The translations under genes were made by a program, and so were the position numbers. Source: an uncultured Eubacterium sp. (GTDB lineage: Bacteria; Bacillota; Clostridia; Lachnospirales; Lachnospiraceae). From it: a stretch of DNA of 64,000 bases. Location: assembly GCA_910584875.1 (NCBI GenBank), contig CAJUDA010000001.1:57558-121557 (forward strand), written 5' to 3'. Positions 17,447-25,523 of this stretch are shown one piece after another (positions within the stretch are counted from its first letter, which is position 1; every line of letters begins with the position of its first letter). The notes under the pieces were generated by a model. The model was not told the origin of the DNA, ran no database searches, and worked only from the letters and a program-made list of their open reading frames with translations.

Positions 17447-18943
17447 ATGGATAGAAAGCGTAAAATTGGTATCATAGCAGGTATCATACTGGGGGTAATT
17501 GTTCTTATTACAGGTGGATTTATACTTTATTTGCATATATATTATGGCGGGCGCTGGTATCCGGGGACAACGATCAATGGGATCAACGTATCCAAACTAA
17601 CACTGGAAGATTCAAAAAAGAAACTGACAGAAAATTTTCATAACTACGAACTGACTGTCAGGGCAAGAGACGGGGGGACACTGGTCCTGCGAGGCAAAGA
17701 TCTGGATTATATAGTAAATTCCGGTACGGAATGGGATAAACTATATGCGGAACAGCATCAGTCTTTTGTCCTGTTTCCAAAAAACAAAGAATATTCCATC
17801 GCTTATAATGTTTCTTATGATGGAGATAAGCTGCAGAAAAAAGTGACGGAGTCACAGATCATACTTGGCAGCGAGGATTATAAGATTGTTGAACCGGCTT
17901 CTGCTCATGTGAAATACGATAAGGCAAAGAAACAGTATATCTGTGTCGGAGAAGTGTGGGGGAATAAGATCCAGCTCCAGGCATTTATGGCTGTTTTACA
18001 AAAAGCCCTGCAGGAAGCGAGAAATGAGATCGATATTTCAGACCGCGAAAAATATCCGGATGTTTATGAGACACCGAGAGTTACATCAGAAGATGAGACA
18101 TTGAAAAAAGAGATCTCTCTCTGTAATAATGCGGCTCTCCGCTTTATTACCTGGAATATGGGCGAGGGAGTCACAGAGAAAATCACGCCAAATCAGATTT
18201 CCAAGTGGATCACCTGCCGCAACGGTAAGATTAAATACGATGAAAGTGCGTTGGAGAAGTGGGTCGAGAAGTTTTGTATGAAATACAAAACAGTGGGTAA
18301 GACGAGGATGCTGAAGTCCCATGAGAAAAAGAAGGTAAGAAAAGTGAAGGTCTCCGGCGGGGACTATGGATGGCAGCTGGATTATAACAAGACGGTGGAA
18401 CAGGCGAAAAAGGCACTCAGAAAAAAGATTGACAACAGCCTGACAGATGCTTACATTGCAGATCCCAGTGATGCCAATACAAAAGCACTGACGATGAAGC
18501 AGAAAGTAAATTATCTCAATACAGCATTTAAGAAAGATTTTGAAAACTTTGAGGAAGACTGGGATCCTGAGAATTATACAGAAGTCTCTATTTCAAAGCA
18601 GATGGTGTATGTGATCCGCAAGGGAAAGGTGGCGTTTAAGTGCCGCTGTATCTCAGGCAGACCGGTGCCAAAACGTGAGACTCCCAGAGGTGCCTTCTTT
18701 ATCAAGGAGCATCGGCGGAATTACACGATGAGAGGGGAAGATTACGAAACCTTTGTAAAATGCTGGGTTCGTATTACATGGACGGGAACAGGGTTTCATC
18801 CTGCCACGTGGCAGCCATGGTCACGCTGGAATAAGGACTTATATAAGACTCGTGGTTCCCATGGCTGTCTCAATCTGCATCCAGCAGATGCGGAAAAGAT
18901 CTACAGTATGGTAAAATACCGTGAACTTGTGTTTATCCATTAA
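17447..18943 (+). CDS. L,D-transpeptidase (YkuD domain) with peptidoglycan-binding region
   Basis: A 498-residue membrane-anchored cell-wall enzyme. An N-terminal membrane segment (about 8-31) exposes the rest outside. The middle (about 45-340) contains PG_binding_4-type repeats, recognisable by WYPGTTINGINVSKLT. The C-terminal YkuD domain (about 375-498) has the catalytic motif SHGCLNL with Cys474 and upstream His residues (IKEHRRNY, TGFHPA). Such enzymes form 3-3 cross-links in peptidoglycan or attach proteins to it, and resist most beta-lactams. It has its own promoter upstream and a terminator downstream, so it is probably a single-gene unit. Confidence 0.92.
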   Translation: MDRKRKIGIIAGIILGVIVLITGGFILYLHIYYGGRWYPGTTINGINVSKLTLEDSKKKLTENFHNYELTVRARDGGTLVLRGKDLDYIVNSGTEWDKLYAEQHQSFVLFPKNKEYSIAYNVSYDGDKLQKKVTESQIILGSEDYKIVEPASAHVKYDKAKKQYICVGEVWGNKIQLQAFMAVLQKALQEARNEIDISDREKYPDVYETPRVTSEDETLKKEISLCNNAALRFITWNMGEGVTEKITPNQISKWITCRNGKIKYDESALEKWVEKFCMKYKTVGKTRMLKSHEKKKVRKVKVSGGDYGWQLDYNKTVEQAKKALRKKIDNSLTDAYIADPSDANTKALTMKQKVNYLNTAFKKDFENFEEDWDPENYTEVSISKQMVYVIRKGKVAFKCRCISGRPVPKRETPRGAFFIKEHRRNYTMRGEDYETFVKCWVRITWTGTGFHPATWQPWSRWNKDLYKTRGSHGCLNLHPADAEKIYSMVKYRELVFIH

Positions 18944-18954
18944 TGATAATAGTG

Positions 18955-18989
18955 AAATGTGGACTGGAATGTGGTCCACATTTTTTTTT
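18955..18989 (+). terminator. Intrinsic terminator after the L,D-transpeptidase gene
   Basis: ATGTGGAC (18957-18964) pairs with GTCCACAT (18974-18981), followed by an uninterrupted run of T to 18989. It lies 13 bases after the stop codon. Confidence 0.88.
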
Positions 18990-19045
18990 GTAAAATGTTT
19001 ACACTAGGAAGAGGAATCTATCGTATTGTTACGGAGGGAGAAAGG

Positions 19046-19651
19046 TTGGAGTGTGAGGTACAAAAATTTACGGGCAGGCGGAACAATAATAATATTGAAA
19101 GCCAGCTGGTCTGGCAATGTGCTCCTTTGATCGCAGGACTGCGGATCTCGAGTCTGTTTATCATTCACAGGCGCGATCTGCGTTATTTATATGGGCTTTT
19201 GCGGGGGAGCAGAATCTGCTATTATGTGTTGTATGTGACGGCGGAGAGGGTGGTGATCCTGCTCTATCATGTTCAGAGACTGACCGTTTATCTGGAAAGG
19301 GAAGAGATCAGCCGTTTTCTGGCTGACAGGGGATACCCGGTATTCCGGCTGGAGGATATACTGGGGACGCTGAGACAGCGGTATCAGGATTATTACAGGA
19401 GACAGCGGGAGTTTCCTCATGAGATGGGGCTGCTGCTCGGCTATCCGCTGGAAGACGTCAAAGGCTTTATTCATTATAAAGGGAAGCACTGCCTTTATGC
19501 AGGATATTGGAAAGTGTACGATGATGTAAAGGGAAAGAGAGAGCTGTTCGGCATGTTTGGCCTGGCGCGGGAAATGCTGGCGGAACTTCTGCAAAACGGG
19601 GCGGGTATCCAGGATATCATTGAAAATTATAGTGGAAATGAGTGGACGTAG
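19046..19651 (+). CDS. DUF3793 family protein
   Basis: About 201 residues from a TTG start at 19046, chosen because GGAGGGAG lies just upstream; ATGs at 18959 and 18995 are in frame but fall within or at the edge of the terminator and have no ribosome site. Family features are QCAPLIAGLRISSLF near the start, the segment FPHEMGLLLGYPLEDV and the late YAGYWKVYDD. DUF3793 is a small family of unknown function, widespread in anaerobic Firmicutes and sometimes near metal or redox genes. It is cytoplasmic. A promoter for the next gene overlaps its 3' end. Confidence 0.8.
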   Translation: MECEVQKFTGRRNNNNIESQLVWQCAPLIAGLRISSLFIIHRRDLRYLYGLLRGSRICYYVLYVTAERVVILLYHVQRLTVYLEREEISRFLADRGYPVFRLEDILGTLRQRYQDYYRRQREFPHEMGLLLGYPLEDVKGFIHYKGKHCLYAGYWKVYDDVKGKRELFGMFGLAREMLAELLQNGAGIQDIIENYSGNEWT

Positions 19652-19671
19652 CATAGCGGCGGTGTTACAAT
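19643..19671 (+). promoter_or_regulatory. Possible promoter of the GH3 gene
   Basis: TGGACG (19643-19648), a 17-base spacer and TACAAT (19666-19671). The -35 lies over the stop codon of the DUF3793 gene. Confidence 0.42.
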
Positions 19672-19733
19672 GATTTTTATAAATCGTATCTGGCAGGATT
19701 GCCGGACCGGTAAGGAAAGGAGAGGAAATTCAT

Positions 19734-22118
19734 ATGATGATGAAATGGCAGAGAGCATACTATCAGCCCAACCTGCCGCTGGGGAGAGAACGGGTAACGG
19801 CGTGTGAACAGCACAGAGAGCTGTCAAAGCAGGCAGCAAAAGAGGGAATGGTGCTTTTAAAAAATGAAAAGAAACTTCTCCCATTGGAGAACGGTGCCAG
19901 AGTAGCCCTGTTTGGCAAGGCATCCTTTGATTATGTAAAGGGGGGAGGCGGAAGTGGAGATGTGACGGTGGAATACATTGTCAATCTATATGAAGGAATG
20001 AAAAAACTATGTGACAGAGTTCAAATATATGAGGACCTGGCATCATTTTACCGGAGAAATGTGAAGCATCAGTATGCGAAGGGGATTGAGCCGGGTATGA
20101 CGACAGAACCGGAACTTTCGGATGAACTGTGCCAGAGTGCACGTAATTTTGCAGATACAGCTGTGATAGCGATCTGTCGTTTTTCCGGGGAGGGATGGGA
20201 CCGCAGAAGCAGCTATGACAAAGAAGATAAAAATGACAGCATCTTTGAGGACGGGGATTTCTATCTGTCGCATGCCGAGAAGGCCATGGTGCAGAAAGTA
20301 AAACAGTATTTTGACCGGATTATCGTAGTGCTGAATGTGGGCGGTATGGTCGACACGGACTGGTTCAAAGAGGATGAGCAGATCTCTTCTGTCCTGATGG
20401 CATGGCAGGACGGTATGGAGGGCGGCAATGCCATGGCAGAGCTTTTGTGCGGCATCGGCAATCCGTCCGGGAAACTCTCGGACACGTTTGCGAAGCGTCT
20501 GGAAGATTATCCTTCTTCATATCATTTCCATGAATCGGATGCGTATGTCGACTATACAGAAGATATTTATGTAGGGTACCGGTATTTTGAGACAATACCG
20601 GAGGCATACGACAAGGTTAATTATCCGTTTGGCTATGGTCTGTCTTATACTACGTTCCAGTGGGAGCCGGTTTTTGTCAAAGAGGCAGAGGGCGAAGTGA
20701 CCGTACAGGTGAAGGTGACAAATACAGGTGACCGGGCAGGGAAAGAGGTGATCCAGATCTACTCTGGTGCACCGCAGGGACTCCTTGGCAAACCGGCAAA
20801 AAATCTTGTGGCATTTAAAAAAACACGGCTGCTTCAGACTGGTGAAACGGAATTACTCACGCTTGCTTTTCCTGTTTCCCGGATGGCATCTTATGATGAT
20901 CTTGGCAAGGTCTGTAAATCTGCCTGGCTGCTGGAGAAGGGCAGCTATCATTTTTATGCAGGGACATCGGTCAGGGATGTCAAAGAACTTGATTTTGTAT
21001 ATCAGCTGGAGGAGACAAAGATCCTGGAGCAGCTGACACCGAAAATCGTACCTTCTGCCCTGAAACAGCGGATGCTTGCAGATGGAAGCTATGAACAGCT
21101 GCCGCAGAGAGAGACAGGGGATCCGGATGAGTGTGGTCTGGAGCGGATGCCGAAAGAGCCCATCGACGGTCTGTCTCCGGCATACCGGAGTGTAAAAGGC
21201 GTACTTCTGTGGAGCTGGCGGTATAAGGAAGGAATCCGTCCCTTTACTGAAGTGGCGGAGGGAACGATGACAACGGAGGAGTTTATCCGTCAGCTGACCG
21301 ATGAGGAACTGGCGCATCTGCTGGGAGGACAGCCGAACAGTGGTGTGGCGAATACGTTTGGCATTGGGAATATGCCGGAGTATGGCATTCCCAATATTAT
21401 GACAGCAGATGGTCCGGCAGGTCTGAGGATCGAACCACAGTGCGGGGTAAATACGACAGCCTGGCCGTGTTCCACCCTGCTTGCCTGTACATGGAATCCT
21501 GAACTTGTGTATGCCGTCGGTGAGGCGGGGGCAAAGGAAGTAAAGGAGAATAATATATCGGTCTGGCTGACGCCGGCCATAAATATACATAGAAGTCCGC
21601 TGTGTGGGAGAAACTTTGAATATTACTCGGAAGACCCACTTCTGACGGGGGTTCTGGCTTCGTCTATGGTAAAAGGGATCCAGTCGCAGCATATCGCGGC
21701 GACGGTGAAGCATTTTGCCCTTAACAACAAAGAGACCAACCGCAAAAACAGTGATTCCAGGGTATCCGAGCGGGCGGCAAGAGAGATTTACCTGAAGGCA
21801 TTTGAGATCATAGTGAAGACAGCATCGCCCTGGTGTATCATGACGTCCTATAATATCATCAATGGTCACAGGGCTTCGGAAAACCAGGAACTGATCGATG
21901 GTATCCTGCGCGGTGAATGGGGATTTGACGGGATGGTGACCACGGACTGGTGGACACTGGGAGAGCATTATAAAGAGGTAAAGGCAGGCAATGACCTGAA
22001 AATGGCATGTGGGCTTCCGGAACGTCTGATCGAAGCAAAGGAAAAAGGTCTGCTGTCGCGCGAAGAGATGGAAGCCTGCGGGAAGAGGATACTGGAGCTG
22101 ATCTTAAAAATCGAGTGA
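19734..22118 (+). CDS. Glycoside hydrolase family 3 beta-glucosidase, permuted domain order
   Basis: A 794-residue cytoplasmic enzyme with no signal peptide. The usual C-terminal alpha/beta sandwich comes first (about 25-260: VLLKNEKKLLPLENGARVAL and a glycine-rich GGGGSGDV loop), then a fibronectin type III-like domain (about 310-400, VKVTNTGDRAGKEVIQIY), and the TIM-barrel domain is last (about 510-790). The barrel has MTADGPAGLR, VKHFALNNKE and GMVTTDWW, where the Asp is the expected nucleophile. This B-A order is known from beta-glucosidases of rumen bacteria such as Ruminococcus albus and Butyrivibrio. It probably releases glucose from imported beta-linked oligosaccharides. The preceding AAAGGAGAGG is a good ribosome site. 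Confidence 0.92.
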   Translation: MMMKWQRAYYQPNLPLGRERVTACEQHRELSKQAAKEGMVLLKNEKKLLPLENGARVALFGKASFDYVKGGGGSGDVTVEYIVNLYEGMKKLCDRVQIYEDLASFYRRNVKHQYAKGIEPGMTTEPELSDELCQSARNFADTAVIAICRFSGEGWDRRSSYDKEDKNDSIFEDGDFYLSHAEKAMVQKVKQYFDRIIVVLNVGGMVDTDWFKEDEQISSVLMAWQDGMEGGNAMAELLCGIGNPSGKLSDTFAKRLEDYPSSYHFHESDAYVDYTEDIYVGYRYFETIPEAYDKVNYPFGYGLSYTTFQWEPVFVKEAEGEVTVQVKVTNTGDRAGKEVIQIYSGAPQGLLGKPAKNLVAFKKTRLLQTGETELLTLAFPVSRMASYDDLGKVCKSAWLLEKGSYHFYAGTSVRDVKELDFVYQLEETKILEQLTPKIVPSALKQRMLADGSYEQLPQRETGDPDECGLERMPKEPIDGLSPAYRSVKGVLLWSWRYKEGIRPFTEVAEGTMTTEEFIRQLTDEELAHLLGGQPNSGVANTFGIGNMPEYGIPNIMTADGPAGLRIEPQCGVNTTAWPCSTLLACTWNPELVYAVGEAGAKEVKENNISVWLTPAINIHRSPLCGRNFEYYSEDPLLTGVLASSMVKGIQSQHIAATVKHFALNNKETNRKNSDSRVSERAAREIYLKAFEIIVKTASPWCIMTSYNIINGHRASENQELIDGILRGEWGFDGMVTTDWWTLGEHYKEVKAGNDLKMACGLPERLIEAKEKGLLSREEMEACGKRILELILKIE

Positions 22119-22130
22119 GGCACGATCTGA

Positions 22131-22664
22131 TCAGAGCCCAAAATCCTGATAGTCCTCCGGTGTAAAACGATGATAGATAATGTGTGCCTCTTCGACGGAG
22201 AGGCAGTAGCGGAACGAGTCCGGAACTCCGTCTTCAAAATACACCAGATAATCAAATTCGCCATGTTTTGTCTGTTCGATATGAACATGGCCGGAATATT
22301 TATGAAACAGGGCCAGTACCTCATCGAACTGACATCCATGATGGCTCACGGTGTGGATCAGTTCTTCCAGAAAACCGTTGTCTGTCCCGTGGCTGTGGAT
22401 ATATTCATTTCCTTCCGGAGGAATGAGAAAACAGAAACGGTCCTCTTTTACCGATATACGGATCGGACCATATTTGTCTTTTATGGCATCACAGAAGCAG
22501 GATAACATATCCTCCATCTGTGATGCATTTTTTTCTACACCCAGAAGCCGGTTCAGGGTCTGGAGCGGATAGTAGATCCGCACATGTTCAAAACGGTAGC
22601 CGAGCTTAAGCTGCTGTTCCGTGATCGTGTCCATAATGTTTTGTTCCAGTTTTTTTGTATTCAT
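22131..22664 (-). CDS. DUF3877 family protein
   Basis: A 177-residue cytoplasmic protein. The start MNTKKLEQNIMDTI followed by LGYRFEHVRIYYPLQTLN and the interior FCFLIPPEGNEYIH correspond to DUF3877, a family of unknown function seen mainly in Lachnospiraceae. Several His residues are spread along the middle (HSHG, HTVSHHG, HVHIEQ), which could bind metal but show no known motif. It is convergent with the GH3 gene and transcribed from its own promoter at 22727-22755. Confidence 0.8.
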   Translation of the reverse strand: MNTKKLEQNIMDTITEQQLKLGYRFEHVRIYYPLQTLNRLLGVEKNASQMEDMLSCFCDAIKDKYGPIRISVKEDRFCFLIPPEGNEYIHSHGTDNGFLEELIHTVSHHGCQFDEVLALFHKYSGHVHIEQTKHGEFDYLVYFEDGVPDSFRYCLSVEEAHIIYHRFTPEDYQDFGL

Positions 22665-22726
22665 GATATCGGATGCTCCTCCTTATTTTACGTACTTAGA
22701 GAATTTCTCTGGTGATGGATAATACC

Positions 22727-22755
22727 ATTATACATTAAGGGGATTTTACATACAA
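22727..22755 (-). promoter_or_regulatory. Promoter of the DUF3877 gene
   Basis: On the minus strand TTGTAT (22755-22750), a 17-base spacer and a perfect TATAAT (22732-22727). Confidence 0.48.
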
Positions 22756-22787
22756 CCCGTTTTAGGAAATCAAAAAGTATAAACATC

Positions 22788-22816
22788 TTGCACAATATCG
22801 GAGGTCATATTATAAT
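22788..22816 (+). promoter_or_regulatory. Promoter of the metallophosphoesterase gene
   Basis: TTGCAC (22788-22793), a 17-base spacer and TATAAT (22811-22816), 38 bases before the start codon and divergent from the DUF3877 promoter. Confidence 0.6.
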
Positions 22817-22853
22817 AATTTTATATACGCAATAGAAAGGGGCCTGTGCCAAG

Positions 22854-23957
22854 ATGTATCTGGTTTTTTTTGTGATTCCTGTTATTGTGATGATACCGAT
22901 CGTAATTTACCTTTATATTTGGTTTAATCGTTTTCTTACGTTATTTCCAGCGATTGTGGACAAGCTGAGACATGGGCTGGCGGCAGGAGCAGCTCTTGTG
23001 GCAGCGTATTTCTGCTGGCCAATTTACCGGACCGGAGGTATGGTGACTGGTCATTTTCTGGTGATCAGTCTGCTGATAGAAGTGGTAAATGTGATCATAA
23101 AGAAAAAGAAAAAGGGTGAGGTACCGAAAGTCTGGTCTTTTTTATACCGCAGCGGCATAATCTCCCTTGTTATTGTCGCTGTGATGTTTACATATGGGTA
23201 TATTAATATGCAGATTGTGTATGAAAAGGATTATACTGTCTCCTCTGAAAAGGTAAACAGGGATCTGCGGCTTGCAGCGATTTCTGATCTCCATCTGGGG
23301 ACCAATATGGATACAGAGAAGTTGTCAGGATATCTCAACGAAATATCTGCGAAAAATGTGGATGCGCTTTTTCTTGTGGGTGATATCTTTGATGAAAATA
23401 CAGTGAAAGAGGAAATGATGAAGGCAGCGGAACTTTTTGCACAAGTAAAAAGCGCGTATGGTATATACTATGTGATGGGGAATCACGATCCCAATCATTA
23501 CAGAACGGATAAAAAATATACGGAAGATGAAATGCGCCAGGCTCTTATTAAAGCAGGGATTCATGTACTGGAGGATGAGGTCATGAAGCTGGATGGCATG
23601 AACGTGATCGGCAGAAGGGATGCCTCATCGGCGTCCCGGCATGAAACAAAAGAACTGACAGAACAGGTGGACCAGGCCGTATTTACCGTATTACTGGACC
23701 ATCAGCCTTTAGGGCTGCAGGCGAATGCGGATGCGGGGATCGATCTGCAGATATCCGGGCATACCCATGCAGGCCAGATCTGGCCTACCGGGAAGCTGAT
23801 GGAGCTTCTGGGCGCCAGTGAGATGAATTATGGCTATCAAAAAATAGATCATATGAATATGATCGTTACTTCGGGGATCGGAGGATGGGGTTACCCTATC
23901 CGGACCGGAGGACATTGTGAATATGTGATCATAGAAGTGACAGGGACAGGAAAGTAA
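22854..23957 (+). CDS. Membrane-anchored metallophosphoesterase (YkuE-like)
   Basis: A 367-residue protein with four hydrophobic segments in the first 120 residues, then a calcineurin-like phosphoesterase domain. The metal-site motifs appear in order: AISDLHLG, VGDIFDE, MGNHDPNH and SGHTHAGQIWP. YkuE-type enzymes of this kind act on lipid or nucleotide phosphate esters, but the substrate here cannot be named. The catalytic domain is predicted to sit next to the membrane. It starts a possible two-gene unit with pyk, 36 bases downstream. Confidence 0.87.
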   Translation: MYLVFFVIPVIVMIPIVIYLYIWFNRFLTLFPAIVDKLRHGLAAGAALVAAYFCWPIYRTGGMVTGHFLVISLLIEVVNVIIKKKKKGEVPKVWSFLYRSGIISLVIVAVMFTYGYINMQIVYEKDYTVSSEKVNRDLRLAAISDLHLGTNMDTEKLSGYLNEISAKNVDALFLVGDIFDENTVKEEMMKAAELFAQVKSAYGIYYVMGNHDPNHYRTDKKYTEDEMRQALIKAGIHVLEDEVMKLDGMNVIGRRDASSASRHETKELTEQVDQAVFTVLLDHQPLGLQANADAGIDLQISGHTHAGQIWPTGKLMELLGASEMNYGYQKIDHMNMIVTSGIGGWGYPIRTGGHCEYVIIEVTGTGK

Positions 23958-23993
23958 TAGGAACAAAGTATATAGAAAAGGCAGGTATTTTTT

Positions 23994-25403
23994 ATGAGAA
24001 AGACAAAGATTATAGCAACGATCGGACCAGCATGTGACAATGAGGAAACGCTGACAAAAATGTGTGAAGCGGGGATGAATGTGGCGAGGCTGAATTTTTC
24101 CCATGGTACCAGGGAAGAACAGCAGGAACGCATTAACCTTGTGAAATCGGTGAGGGAAAAACTGGAGCTTCCTATTGCCATCATGCTGGATACAAAGGGA
24201 CCGGAATACCGGATCGGGACTTTTGCGGACAAAAAGATCATGCTGAAGGACGGGGACACATTTACGTTTACGACAGAAGATATCGTCGGGGATCAGACAA
24301 AAGTATCGGTCAGTGATAAACGAATGATGGAAGAACTGCAGCCGGGAGATACGATACTGGTCAATAATGGTCTTGTGGTGCTGGAAGTGAAAAACATACA
24401 GGGAACGGAAGCGGTCTGTGAAGTGAAAGCAGGGGGCGAGCTGTCAGACCGGAAGAGCATGAATTTCCCAAACCGCCTGATCCAGGGAGACTATCTGAGT
24501 GAACAGGATAAAGGAGATCTTCTTCTCGGTATTGAAAATGAAGTAGATTTCGTCGCCGCCTCTTTTGTTTCCACCAGGGAGGATGTTCAGGCTTTGCGGG
24601 ATTTTCTGGATGAAAACGGGGGAGAAGAGATTGATATTATCGCCAAGATCGAAAACCGTTCCGGTGTGGATCAGATCGATGAAATCTGTAAAGTGGCAAA
24701 CGGGGTTATGATCGCCAGAGGAGATCTGGGGGTAGAGATTCCGTTTATCGAGGTTCCGGCAATCCAGAAATATCTGATCAACCGTTGCCGCCTCCTCGGC
24801 AAGAGAGTGATCACTGCTACAGAGATGCTGGAATCCATGATCCACAATCCCCGTCCGACCAGGGCAGAGATCTCTGATGTGGCGAATGCGGTATACGATG
24901 GAACGTCGGCGGTGATGCTGTCTGGTGAGTCAGCAGCCGGAAAATATCCGGTGGCAGCAGTGAAAAATATGGCAGAGATCGCAGAGCAGACGGAGAAAAA
25001 TATTGATTATACGGAATGGTTCCGCACAAAGGATTTTCAAATTCAGAGTAATATCGATGCCGTATCCCATGCTACCTGCGCCATGGCGATCGATGTGCAG
25101 GCGAAGGGGATTGTAGTGAGCTCCATCAGCGGCAGGACGGCACAGATGGTGAGCCGGTTCCGCTGTCCGGTTGACCTGATCGGTATGACAACCTCACAGC
25201 GCGCATGGTACAGGCTGAATCTGAGCTGGGGGATCACGCCGGTGCTGAGCGAAGAGTTTAATTCTGTGGATGTTATGTTTTATCATGCCCTCAATCATGC
25301 AAAACGGATCTTCCAGCCCGAAAAGGGAGAGAATGTAGTGCTGACCGGAGGGTCCAGCTGTCAGTCCGGCAATACCAATACGATCCGGGTGGAGAAGGTG
25401 TGA
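23994..25403 (+). CDS. pyk: Pyruvate kinase
   Basis: A 469-residue glycolytic enzyme that converts phosphoenolpyruvate and ADP to pyruvate and ATP. Visible motifs are TKIIATIGPAC at the start, NVARLNFSHG, MLDTKGPEYRIG, IIAKIENRSGVDQIDEI with the catalytic Lys, MIARGDLGVEIP for magnesium and substrate, and TATEMLESMI. It ends after the C domain and lacks the extra PEP-utiliser-like domain found in many Bacillus enzymes, as is common in Lachnospiraceae. It may be read together with the phosphoesterase gene. A new promoter follows its stop, so glgP is a separate unit. Confidence 0.96.
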   Translation: MRKTKIIATIGPACDNEETLTKMCEAGMNVARLNFSHGTREEQQERINLVKSVREKLELPIAIMLDTKGPEYRIGTFADKKIMLKDGDTFTFTTEDIVGDQTKVSVSDKRMMEELQPGDTILVNNGLVVLEVKNIQGTEAVCEVKAGGELSDRKSMNFPNRLIQGDYLSEQDKGDLLLGIENEVDFVAASFVSTREDVQALRDFLDENGGEEIDIIAKIENRSGVDQIDEICKVANGVMIARGDLGVEIPFIEVPAIQKYLINRCRLLGKRVITATEMLESMIHNPRPTRAEISDVANAVYDGTSAVMLSGESAAGKYPVAAVKNMAEIAEQTEKNIDYTEWFRTKDFQIQSNIDAVSHATCAMAIDVQAKGIVVSSISGRTAQMVSRFRCPVDLIGMTTSQRAWYRLNLSWGITPVLSEEFNSVDVMFYHALNHAKRIFQPEKGENVVLTGGSSCQSGNTNTIRVEKV

Positions 25404-25411
25404 TATTATAT

Positions 25412-25440
25412 TTGCATAATATGCATAATTTGTGTATAAT
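25412..25440 (+). promoter_or_regulatory. Promoter of the glycogen phosphorylase gene
   Basis: TTGCAT (25412-25417), a 17-base spacer and a perfect TATAAT (25435-25440). The -35 lies in a short inverted repeat (GCATAATATGC), which could be an operator. Confidence 0.65.
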
Positions 25441-25441
25441 T

Positions 25442-25486
25442 AGCTCAACGGCGTCCACAGCGGGCTAAAATTGACACCGCTGGGCC
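25442..25486 (+). promoter_or_regulatory. Structured 5' leader of glycogen phosphorylase
   Basis: Two competing pairings are possible. CAGCGG (25458-25463) pairs perfectly with CCGCTG (25477-25482). Alternatively AGCTCAACGG (25442-25451) pairs at eight of ten positions with CCGCTGGGCC (25477-25486); this second form is the one shared with the leader at 5590-5622. The promoter above would start transcription near 25447, so the first arm may be only partly in the RNA. It has no T-run. Confidence 0.42.
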
Positions 25487-25523
25487 AAGATATGAAAATC
25501 GTTGTAAAAGAGGTAGGAAAGAT

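Noticed and set aside
20853..21968. Minus-strand open frame of 371 codons inside the GH3 gene
   Set aside because: Opposite a clearly real GH3 gene; the translated sequence is low in Lys and Glu, rich in Arg, Cys and His, and has no domain.
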